From the IMG/VR virus record IMGVR_UViG_3300025674_000019, positions 1 through 64,000 of that record: 64,000 nucleotides of DNA; one strand, given 5' to 3'. Every line of letters starts with the position of its first letter. The first letter of the stretch is position 1. The position numbers were made by a program, and so were the translations under genes. The notes beneath the pieces are model-generated. The model worked only from the letters and a program-made list of their open reading frames with translations, did not search any database and was not told the DNA's origin. The stretch is from a virus. This document shows, piece by piece, positions 52,526 to 59,658 of this stretch.

Positions 52526-52939
52526 ATGGCACGTCTGACCTACCTTAATAAAGATCTCGCCGGTATTGGCGGGTCAAACGCGCTTACGCGCGTAAACATT
52601 GAGATCCATAAGCTTGGTCTCGATGTAGAGTACCACCTCGATGCACTGCTCTCTGCCGAGCGGGACATTGAAGACGGGTACTCAGCCCTCGTTGGAGAGT
52701 GGCACTTCCACAACAAGTGGATCAAAGTGCTTAGCTCCAGGCTCATTAAGCTAAAGGCTAAGGCGAAATCTATTCGTGAAAGCCTTGAGCGAGCAATCGA
52801 GGAGGAGCCTCCTGTTCGCACGGGTAGGCTTACTCGTGAGTGGCTTCGCTATGAGAGGGGTTGTGGCTCTAAGCCCGATCAAACTCGTAGCCGAGTTGCC
52901 CGCATTCGCTCCATCGAGCGCAGGGTGGTGCGTCGATGA
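52526..52939 (+). CDS. Small basic helical protein, first in cassette
   Basis: The 137-residue protein of unknown function begins at an ATG preceded by AAGGAG. Predicted helices with many Lys/Arg/Glu are followed by a strongly basic C-terminus (RSRVARIRSIERRVVRR), suggesting nucleic-acid or host-protein binding. It is ATGA-coupled to the next gene. Together with the next three genes it forms a promoter-to-terminator cassette typical of early accessory genes that act on the host; that role is inferred from layout only. Confidence 0.7.
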   Translation: MARLTYLNKDLAGIGGSNALTRVNIEIHKLGLDVEYHLDALLSAERDIEDGYSALVGEWHFHNKWIKVLSSRLIKLKAKAKSIRESLERAIEEEPPVRTGRLTREWLRYERGCGSKPDQTRSRVARIRSIERRVVRR

Positions 52940-53247
52940 GTGAGAGAGGGTGGGATCTCGAAACTCCCATCTTGGTCTTTCTAGTCGGGGTAGCCCTCGT
53001 TGGTCTTGGCATTGGCCTCCTCGGGATGGCTAAGGAAGACCAAGCTCCCTCGCAGCCGGCGGAGCCTCGCTTCTACGAGGTTCACTGCGAGGGTCCTGAT
53101 GGGTGGGAGAAGTTCACCGTAGACTTCAATGCTTACGGTAAGCCTCGCTCCTTTCGTCAGGGCGTGATGCGCTTTGAGACTACTCAAGGCGTTGAGGTGC
53201 ATGGCAGTAACTGTATCGCCAAGCACCCAGCGGAGTGGCGTCGATGA
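52936..53247 (+). CDS. Single-pass membrane protein, 103 residues
   Basis: The first 12 residues are polar, followed by a hydrophobic helix (TPILVFLVGVALVGLGIGLL) and an extramembrane domain of about 65 residues with two cysteines. It overlaps the previous and next genes by ATGA. No signal-peptidase site stands out, so an N-anchored protein is likely. Function unknown. Confidence 0.68.
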   Translation: MSERGWDLETPILVFLVGVALVGLGIGLLGMAKEDQAPSQPAEPRFYEVHCEGPDGWEKFTVDFNAYGKPRSFRQGVMRFETTQGVEVHGSNCIAKHPAEWRR

Positions 53248-53636
53248 TCGGTGTTGCGGGTGCCGGAAAGACACAGGTTGTTAAAAGCCTCCAGGGGCAG
53301 CCTGTAGATTTCTCTCCGCCTCGTCAGCCCTTCTCTCGGGTATTTGTATCAGGAATACCAATGAGCGAGGAGGACACAGTTAGGCATGAGGACAATATGT
53401 GCCTCTCTAACTTCGACGAGGCGGAGGAGGAACTCCGGAAAGCGCTTATGCTCTTGGCCGAGGCTAAGAAGCTCGCGCAGGCCGGGGATCTTCCGGGAGC
53501 GAATGAATCTCTTCATCGGGTAAAGAGCCATGCTTCTGAAGCCAAAGAGTACGCTCAAGGCTGTAGGGAGTGGGTTCAGGGTGTGCCCTTGGGTACAGCT
53601 CTGCCCGAAGATATAGTTGACTACGAGGACGCTTAG
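53244..53636 (+). CDS. Helical protein; N-terminal start uncertain
   Basis: From ATG 53244 (ATGA-coupled) the product is 130 residues and opens with GVAGAGKT, which matches a Walker A consensus but is followed by no other P-loop NTPase motif. From ATG 53361, which has AGGA six bases upstream, it is 91 residues: an acidic helical protein (DEAEEELRKALMLLAEAKKL, then helices with SHASEAKEYA). The shorter form looks more natural, while the upstream coupling favours the longer. Unknown function. Confidence 0.6.
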   Translation: MIGVAGAGKTQVVKSLQGQPVDFSPPRQPFSRVFVSGIPMSEEDTVRHEDNMCLSNFDEAEEELRKALMLLAEAKKLAQAGDLPGANESLHRVKSHASEAKEYAQGCREWVQGVPLGTALPEDIVDYEDA

Positions 53637-53933
53637 ATGCAGTTCGTAGTCTCTGTCTCTTGGAGAGAAAATCTCCGTAAGCTTATATCCGTCCTTGTTA
53701 ACCTAGAAGAGGATAAGCTTGCGGAGAAAGAGGCCAAGGAGTTCGAGCTTGCTCACTTCTACCTCGAAGGCTTCTACAAGAAGCATCTGCCCTTCGCACT
53801 AGACACTATTCTAGATAAAAGTGAAGGGCAGGTACTGAAGTCCTACGTGTGGCGCGTAGAGGCTGCGAATCAAACCGCTGGGGTATGGGAAGTAGAAAAG
53901 GCTCTAGCAGCCCTTACTGGCCCCCTACCCTAG
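53637..53933 (+). CDS. Small helical protein ending the cassette
   Basis: The 98-residue protein starts directly after the preceding stop. It is helical and Glu/Lys/Leu-rich (LEEDKLAEKEAKEFELAHF). No family is recognised. Its stop codon overlaps the stem of the terminator at 53932-53952 and the end of the convergent DUF3310 gene. Confidence 0.65.
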   Translation: MQFVVSVSWRENLRKLISVLVNLEEDKLAEKEAKEFELAHFYLEGFYKKHLPFALDTILDKSEGQVLKSYVWRVEAANQTAGVWEVEKALAALTGPLP

Positions 53934-54158
53934 CGGTTTGTCCGCTTTTTTTAGCTCTCGCTCTAAGTACCAGATGGCCTTACGTAGATCTTCTTTTTTT
54001 AGCTCAGGATTTTTGATTCCAGCTCTAAGGATATACTTAATAGCGTTTCCAAGAGAGAAGTTAAGGCCGAAGTCCTCGATGATATCGATCACTTCATACT
54101 TACCGCCCTGGTAATGGTCAGGATGGTTTACCGTCTCCTTGGATTGCTGGAAGCTCAC
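53925..54158 (-). CDS. DUF3310 family protein
   Basis: The 77-residue protein contains VNHPDHYQGGKYEVIDIIED followed by LGNAIKYILRAGIKN and DLRKAIWYLERELKK, the full signature of the DUF3310 family common in phages and often located among nucleotide-metabolism genes. GTG 54158 is chosen for the GGAG six bases upstream; ATG 54194 and longer frames lack one. It overlaps the 3' end of the ribonucleotide reductase gene. The molecular activity of the family is not established. Confidence 0.78.
   Translation of the reverse strand: MSFQQSKETVNHPDHYQGGKYEVIDIIEDFGLNFSLGNAIKYILRAGIKNPELKKEDLRKAIWYLERELKKADKPLG
53932..53952 (+). terminator. Terminator of the 52.5-kb cassette
   Basis: AGCGG/CCGCT stem with a five-base loop followed by seven T, starting inside the stop codon of the preceding gene. 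Confidence 0.82.
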
Positions 54159-56097
54159 AGGCGTCTCCGTCGCAGAACTCGTCGTCTTTTTCATGAGAAC
54201 TAGTTTCGATTCGGAGGGGTTTGCAGTTGGCCTGTAGTGACTCATACTCTTCCTTTGTGATCTTGATGTATGGAGCCTGGGGGTAGATGGTGCCAGGATC
54301 AATCTTCAAGAAGCTAACGCTCTTCATGGAGTCTTCAAAGCACTCCAAGCAGAGCTTAATGTCCGCGGCTTCCTCAGGCTTAAAGGTCACCGTAATAGAG
54401 ACTTGATTGTCAGCCCAGTAGCGCTGAATCTGAGCGGCGTTGTGCATCTGCTCCCAGATAGAGACATCTTCCTTGGCCTTCTCAAAGTGCTCTTCTTTGA
54501 TTGGAAAGCTTACAACGTAGGTGTTGTTAGCGTACTGGTCTTTCTCTACAGGAAAGCCAGCCTCTTGTGCAATCCCTAGAAGAGGGCTCTCTTCATTCAC
54601 ACGGATATTACGGATGTAATACTCGCTGTGTGGGTAGTGAATGCCCGGAGTTGCGCCTGCAAGAAGACTCACAGTACCGCTAGGCTTTACACTAGTAGTC
54701 TTCTTAGACCTAGGAACGCAGAGCCAGTCACTATACTGCGCGTCAAGCTGCTGCAGGTACTTGTACCCTCTATTACAGAGCTTGAGGTACGACCGCCTTC
54801 CGTACTTTGCGATTGCCTGGACAATGCCGGACTGTGAGCATCCGATTCTACGGTTGCGCATCATCACAGCGTTAGTGCGCTTATTATGTGTAGGAATAAG
54901 AGTGACTGTCTTTGCGTAGAGATATGCAAACTTCAGAGTTCGTAGATAGTCTTTCTCTGAATCGTGGTTAGCCGGGAAGGTCTCCACTAGGCAGCATAGC
55001 TCGAAGCTCTCAAGGCTCTGCTCGCCGCATGGGTTAGTTCCCTCTACAAGTGCATCCTTGTAGTCTGGGGCATCCGCCATCCGAGAGTAGTTACGAGCGT
55101 GGTCAATCCAGAACATGCCGATGTCAGAGCCCTCGCCAATGCGCTTAGCGACATACTCATAGTCCATGCCCTCCCAGGCGCGGATAGAGTTGTTACTTGC
55201 CCAGCGATGGGACATGAGCATCTCTTGATCGTCTTTGAGCGTGATGAACTCTTGGTCGTCAGGATCGCCAAGCATAATCTCAGCCGTGCGGCGAATACCG
55301 CCTGCTACTACGCATTTTCCAATGAGATTAAAGATGTCAACGATGGTTGCGCTACTGATCAGGTAGGGCTTCTCGTCCTTAGGCATAAGGAGCTTGGTCA
55401 GGTCACTGACGAGCAACTCCAGTGGCCCTGACCCAGAGCTAATACCTCCAAAGGTCTTGAGTGGCGTACCTTTAGGCCGAATACGAGAGTAGTCGATGCT
55501 CTTAGGGTACAAGCCATTACGGACGAAGCTCTCAAGGATAGTCTTAATAAGCTCTACCCAGGACTCGCGCGTGTCTTCGACGATAAACTCTTCGGTGCTG
55601 TACTCAGGAGTAAAGATACTTACAGTGCCTGCGCCGTTGGTGTCTCCACCTACGCCGACACCCAGCATGCTCATATCCATGAGAAAGCAGAAGGGTGCGC
55701 TGAAGTCACTCGCGAGGTTTTTAGTGCTTACAAAAGCGCAGTTATTAAGGCAGGCGCCTCCGACCTTTTCTAGAGCTTTGCTGCCCATTGACCAGAGGCC
55801 TCGCCCTGGGGGGAGGAACTTGAACTCCCACATCCTGCGGTACATCTCTTGAGCAGAGCGCTGAGCTTTGCTGTCGCTCCAAGGAAGCAGCAAGGACTGG
55901 CAGTGGTTCTTTTGTGTAGTATACACGCCCTCTACCACGCGCTTACAGGTCTGCCAGAACTCTTCAGAAGTTCCATCACCTAGATCTCGTGCGTAAGTGC
56001 GCTTGTAGGTAAAGTAGCCTAGAGGCCCCCATGCTGGCTGTGTGTCTTTAAACTCTTCGAGGAACTTATCATCTAAATGAAAGAGTGCTCTTTGCAT
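54118..56097 (-). CDS. nrdJ: Adenosylcobalamin-dependent ribonucleotide reductase (class II)
   Basis: The 659-residue enzyme reduces ribonucleotides to deoxyribonucleotides with a B12 radical. Visible features are a redox cysteine in KVGGACLNNC (Cys116), NPCGEQ (355-360) followed by SLESFELCCLVE, GTVSLLAGATPGIHYPHS, and a C-terminal cysteine pair CDGDAC for re-reduction. The size and these segments fit the monomeric Lactobacillus-type class II enzyme (substrate ribonucleoside triphosphates). Being class II, it needs no oxygen or small subunit but does need host or environmental cobalamin. Its start overlaps the ThyX gene by 25 bases. Confidence 0.93.
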   Translation of the reverse strand: MQRALFHLDDKFLEEFKDTQPAWGPLGYFTYKRTYARDLGDGTSEEFWQTCKRVVEGVYTTQKNHCQSLLLPWSDSKAQRSAQEMYRRMWEFKFLPPGRGLWSMGSKALEKVGGACLNNCAFVSTKNLASDFSAPFCFLMDMSMLGVGVGGDTNGAGTVSIFTPEYSTEEFIVEDTRESWVELIKTILESFVRNGLYPKSIDYSRIRPKGTPLKTFGGISSGSGPLELLVSDLTKLLMPKDEKPYLISSATIVDIFNLIGKCVVAGGIRRTAEIMLGDPDDQEFITLKDDQEMLMSHRWASNNSIRAWEGMDYEYVAKRIGEGSDIGMFWIDHARNYSRMADAPDYKDALVEGTNPCGEQSLESFELCCLVETFPANHDSEKDYLRTLKFAYLYAKTVTLIPTHNKRTNAVMMRNRRIGCSQSGIVQAIAKYGRRSYLKLCNRGYKYLQQLDAQYSDWLCVPRSKKTTSVKPSGTVSLLAGATPGIHYPHSEYYIRNIRVNEESPLLGIAQEAGFPVEKDQYANNTYVVSFPIKEEHFEKAKEDVSIWEQMHNAAQIQRYWADNQVSITVTFKPEEAADIKLCLECFEDSMKSVSFLKIDPGTIYPQAPYIKITKEEYESLQANCKPLRIETSSHEKDDEFCDGDACELPAIQGDGKPS

Positions 56098-56786
56098 ACT
56101 GCGTATGTCTCCGGAAACTTTTCCTGTACGTATTCGGCCATCGCTTCAGCCATGACTCGAATCTCCCACTGCGCATCTTCCGCTAAGCGTAGCTTTAAAA
56201 ACTTGATTACATTCAGCAGGTTAGCGGTGGCCCAATACTCTGTGTACAGCGATTGTGGTAGGACCGACCTTGCTTGCTCTCTCGCCACCCCGGCGTCGAG
56301 AAGGTCGTGATACAATTTTAGAGATGCTTTAGAGTGGCTGGCAATGGCATCTGAAGCCCTTAAAGGCCAGATCATCGTAGCCCCGTGAATTGCATTGATT
56401 TCTGGGTCAAAGTTTTCTTTCTCAACACTCGCCTGTCGGTTGTTCTTGTGCTGCTCGCGAAAGACTTTGGGGTTATAGAACTCAATACTCTCTGAAGTAT
56501 ATCTTCTAGAAACCTCGTTGTAGCTCCAGGTCCTGTGCCTCATATGTTGCTTAGCGACATACATAGGCACTTTGATCTTAAAGCTCATGGTGCAATGCTC
56601 AAAAGGACTGGTGTGCTTATGTTCTGCTAGGTACCCGATGAGCTTTCTGTCTCGCGGACTGAGCTCCTCTAACTCTGGAGTGTCGCTCATGAAAGAGACT
56701 CTTGCAGCGTCTGCTACCACCTTGTCCACGCCCATGTGCTGAAGTAAACTTACGTAACCTATGTTATCGCCATAGATGAACTTCAC
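56073..56786 (-). CDS. thyX: Flavin-dependent thymidylate synthase ThyX
   Basis: The 237-residue protein makes dTMP from dUMP using FAD, NADPH and methylene-tetrahydrofolate. It carries the ThyX signature RHRTWSYNEVSRR (83-95) preceded by HTSPFEHCTMSFKI, both diagnostic. The length is typical of the family. It is the first gene of the nucleotide operon, upstream of and overlapping the reductase. Only a weak binding site precedes ATG 56786. The divergent fibre-like gene begins 33 bases away at 56820. Confidence 0.95.
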   Translation of the reverse strand: MKFIYGDNIGYVSLLQHMGVDKVVADAARVSFMSDTPELEELSPRDRKLIGYLAEHKHTSPFEHCTMSFKIKVPMYVAKQHMRHRTWSYNEVSRRYTSESIEFYNPKVFREQHKNNRQASVEKENFDPEINAIHGATMIWPLRASDAIASHSKASLKLYHDLLDAGVAREQARSVLPQSLYTEYWATANLLNVIKFLKLRLAEDAQWEIRVMAEAMAEYVQEKFPETYAVCKEHSFI

Positions 56787-56819
56787 GTTCTACCCTTTCA
56801 GAAAGAGAGTCGCGAAACT

Positions 56820-58631
56820 ATGTCTGCTACCAAATTTAAAGTCAAGCAAGTCAAGAACGACTCTGAGACAGGGTTAGAAGCCTTCGTTGAGTTGCCCATT
56901 GACCAAGAAGAAACCACTCGCTTGATGCCCAGTGGAGGGAGCGTAGATATCGGGTCTAGCACCTTTAACTGGGGAGATGCCTACCTTGGGGACTTGGAGT
57001 GTGGCGTTATCTCGTGCCTATCGATTAACGCCTCTAACGGAGATATACCAATATCTACTAACCTAGACGTTCAAGGGTTCATAACTGCGTCAAGTACGAT
57101 AAGTACGTCCGGTGTTCTGGTGTCGAATGAGCTAAGGGCGCAGGAAGGTTTTGGTATCAACATAACTTCGGATACGAACGTTATTGTTGATATCGACCAT
57201 AATGACAATAGTCTTGGCGGTAACTACTTTAAGGTTAGAAAAGACTTTGAAGACCCTAGCGGACCTGTTGATCTACTTACTCTCGCTGAGAGCGGTAACC
57301 TAGAGGTACTCGGAGACATAAGTGCTGCTAGCCTTAGCCTGACGGGAGAGGTAAGTGCAGCAGACCTATCCTTGTCTGGCAGTGTATCTACAGACTTATC
57401 TCTAGACGGAAAGCTAGAAGCTTCCGGAGAAGATCCTCTGATTATAGATGCTTCTAGTGTTGTAATAGAAAACTCCAAGACAGCTAATACGTCTTCAGTA
57501 ACCCTGAGAGACAGTATTAACGCAAATAGCTCTATCTCTTTAATAGAGGGAGAGGGCCTATTCGGAGAAGCGAGTAACTATGGCTTCCAGTTAGAGTATA
57601 ATGGAAGGCTCATGCCTAATAGCTTATCCCTAAGGAGTGGCTATGGGACTCTTACTGCCGATATCTTTACCGTTGTAAGAGATGTAAGCGGCGTTCCTTC
57701 ATCCGATATAGAGTTCAAGGGTCTTATTACCTCAGATAATGATACGGCAGCAGAGCAAGGGGGCGTTCGGAGCACCTACTTCGGGGGAGGGCCTGGGTCG
57801 CAAAACGCTATACGGCTCACTACAGTAGACGGGAATGGTAACTTTAACCCGCACACCACAGATACTGGCACTTTCTATGTAAATGGGCCCAAGGGTGACG
57901 ACGGTAAGCTTTCCATAGAGGCTTTCGATATAGACCTAGTTACAGACGGGCACGTACGTGTAGCCCTGGATCACAATAGCAACGGGACTTTCCAGGTCAA
58001 GGATAGTAACAACGACATAGTGTTCAGGGCGAGAACTGGTACTGTGGATAGGCTTCTAGTGGAAAGCTCCCTAGAGACAGCCATAGATAATGCTACTGTA
58101 TCGAATAATAATAGCCTTAGACTGCTGGTGGTAGACCCTACGGGGCATATATACAAGAGTGATGAAAACTCGCACTTGCTACTTAACGCTCCTTTTACAG
58201 GAACCCATGTTTACGCTTCTGCCGACGAGTTACCTCTGGGCTCTAGTGTAAGTCTAGATGCGGGCACGCTTGCGCTAACTACAAGCGCATCCCAGGCTAA
58301 CTGCGTAGGTATAGTACAGAGTAAAGAGCTGGCTACAGAGGATAGCCCACATACTACCTCTCTAGGAGAAGTAATTACCTCTGGCAACATCTACTACGTC
58401 GCAGCAGTAGGTGACTCCATCAAAGGAGGCTTGCGAGGCTTCAAAGTCTGCAACGAAGGCGGAGATATCTCTGCGGGCGACCTACTCGTTACTAGCTCTG
58501 TGTCGGGACGACTCATGAAGCAGGCTGATGATGTGGTCCGAGCGAGCACTGTTGGTAAAGCCATGCAGTCCGTAACCTTTAACGATCAAGGCCAGGCAGA
58601 TAATGTCTACGGCTTTCTCTACTGCGGGTGA
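56820..58631 (+). CDS. Fibre-like or decoration structural protein
   Basis: The 603-residue protein is rich in Ser, Asp, Asn and Leu, with repeated strands of the form LSLTGEVSAADLSLSG and LSLDGKLEASG (about 170-205) that suggest a trimeric beta-helical fibre. The C-terminal 130 residues form a more globular domain (GNIYYVAAVGDSIKGGLRGF, then GDLLVTSSVSGRLMKQ) resembling the tips of phage fibres or surface proteins. No S74-type intramolecular chaperone signature was seen. It lies away from the main tail operon. Confidence 0.72.
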   Translation: MSATKFKVKQVKNDSETGLEAFVELPIDQEETTRLMPSGGSVDIGSSTFNWGDAYLGDLECGVISCLSINASNGDIPISTNLDVQGFITASSTISTSGVLVSNELRAQEGFGINITSDTNVIVDIDHNDNSLGGNYFKVRKDFEDPSGPVDLLTLAESGNLEVLGDISAASLSLTGEVSAADLSLSGSVSTDLSLDGKLEASGEDPLIIDASSVVIENSKTANTSSVTLRDSINANSSISLIEGEGLFGEASNYGFQLEYNGRLMPNSLSLRSGYGTLTADIFTVVRDVSGVPSSDIEFKGLITSDNDTAAEQGGVRSTYFGGGPGSQNAIRLTTVDGNGNFNPHTTDTGTFYVNGPKGDDGKLSIEAFDIDLVTDGHVRVALDHNSNGTFQVKDSNNDIVFRARTGTVDRLLVESSLETAIDNATVSNNNSLRLLVVDPTGHIYKSDENSHLLLNAPFTGTHVYASADELPLGSSVSLDAGTLALTTSASQANCVGIVQSKELATEDSPHTTSLGEVITSGNIYYVAAVGDSIKGGLRGFKVCNEGGDISAGDLLVTSSVSGRLMKQADDVVRASTVGKAMQSVTFNDQGQADNVYGFLYCG

Positions 58632-58635
58632 TGCT

Positions 58636-59202
58636 ATGAACTACATTGAAGATACTATAGGTGAAGAGCTAGAGAAGACTGCTCTGAAGGGGCTTAGGCA
58701 AGCTATAGCTAATAATAAAGGTAAATCGACATTAATCGGAGCTACCGTAGGTCTGCCTGTAGCTTACTCTCTGCTGCAGTCTGCTAGGGAGGCAGACAGA
58801 GAAGCTGGTGGAATCCCTCAAGCGCTAGATGACGCTATGGACGGAGTAGACTCCGGACTAGATGAGGTGGATCGGATTATAGATGAGGGCTTTTCAGATA
58901 AACAAAAAGCGCTAGCTGCTTTGGGAGCTTTGGGTCTCGCTGGGGTTGGCGGGTACAAAGCGTATAAGAGTCTGAGTGGAAGGGAGAAGGTGTCTAAGTT
59001 GAGTCCAGCAACTAAAGATGCCCTAAAAACTGTAGTTCCATTCTACCTTGGAGTGGGCGGCCTAGGCACCGCTGCCTACTATGGGACTAGGAGCCCAGGG
59101 GGTGACAGTCAAGGCGAAAAGAAGGAAAAAAAGAAGAAAGAGGATACCTTTAAGTTGCTTAAGGAATTAGCCAAAAAAGAGTTATATGCTCGGTTCTACT
59201 AA
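58636..59202 (+). CDS. Glycine-zipper protein, paralogue of 50870-51427
   Basis: The protein has 188 residues from ATG 58636; the longer frame to 58603 overlaps the fibre gene. It opens with YIEDTIGEELEKTALKGLRQ, related to the segment in the 50870 protein, and has Gly/Ala-rich hydrophobic stretches (ALAALGALGLAGVGGYKAYK and FYLGVGGLGTAAYYG). It ends with a very basic tail (EKKEKKKKEDTFKLLKELAK). It is probably a membrane-interacting virion protein. The 3' end overlaps the dCMP deaminase start. Confidence 0.7.
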   Translation: MNYIEDTIGEELEKTALKGLRQAIANNKGKSTLIGATVGLPVAYSLLQSAREADREAGGIPQALDDAMDGVDSGLDEVDRIIDEGFSDKQKALAALGALGLAGVGGYKAYKSLSGREKVSKLSPATKDALKTVVPFYLGVGGLGTAAYYGTRSPGGDSQGEKKEKKKKEDTFKLLKELAKKELYARFY

Positions 59203-59656
59203 TATTAAGTCTAAATACTTAAGTACAAGAGTTAGTCAGTGTGAGCTTCTCGCGGAGCAGAGCACCTGCCCTCGCCGTAAGATAGCTGCTATGCTCATAG
59301 ACCCAGAGACTAACAGCATAGTTGCTGACGGGTACAATGGGCCTCCCAGGGGTGCAGGGTCCTTATGTGGGGAGACCGACTGCCTAAGAGAGACTATGCA
59401 CGTTAAGTCGGGTACTTCCCTAGAGATAGGGTGTCACCATGCTGAGATGAACTGCATACTGAATGCAGCTCGCCAAGGGAACAAGACCTCTGGGCGAGTG
59501 ATGATAGTTACTGCAGAGCCTTGTCTCATGTGCGCAAAGGCGATACACCACGCCGGAATAAGCGCAGTGTATCTAGTAGAAGGCGGGTACTCTGGGGCTA
59601 TAAGAACTGGGGTAGAGTACCTGAGGCAGAACGGAGTAGAGGTAGTTAAGTACTGA
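59186..59656 (+). CDS. dCMP deaminase
   Basis: The 156-residue protein converts dCMP to dUMP, the substrate of ThyX. The zinc-binding cytidine-deaminase motif is clear: HHAEMN with His85 and Glu87, and AEPCLMCAKAI with Cys113 and Cys116. The N-terminal CPRRKIAAMLID and DGYNGPPRG are typical of dCMP deaminases of phage T4 type. ATG 59186 lies inside the previous gene. The stop is two bases from the end of the convergent structural gene. Confidence 0.93.
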   Translation: MLGSTNIKSKYLSTRVSQCELLAEQSTCPRRKIAAMLIDPETNSIVADGYNGPPRGAGSLCGETDCLRETMHVKSGTSLEIGCHHAEMNCILNAARQGNKTSGRVMIVTAEPCLMCAKAIHHAGISAVYLVEGGYSGAIRTGVEYLRQNGVEVVKY

Positions 59657-59658
59657 CT

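Noticed and set aside
53244-53360. P-loop NTPase call from GVAGAGKT
   Set aside because: No Walker B or core fold follows, and a later ATG with a better binding site excludes this segment.
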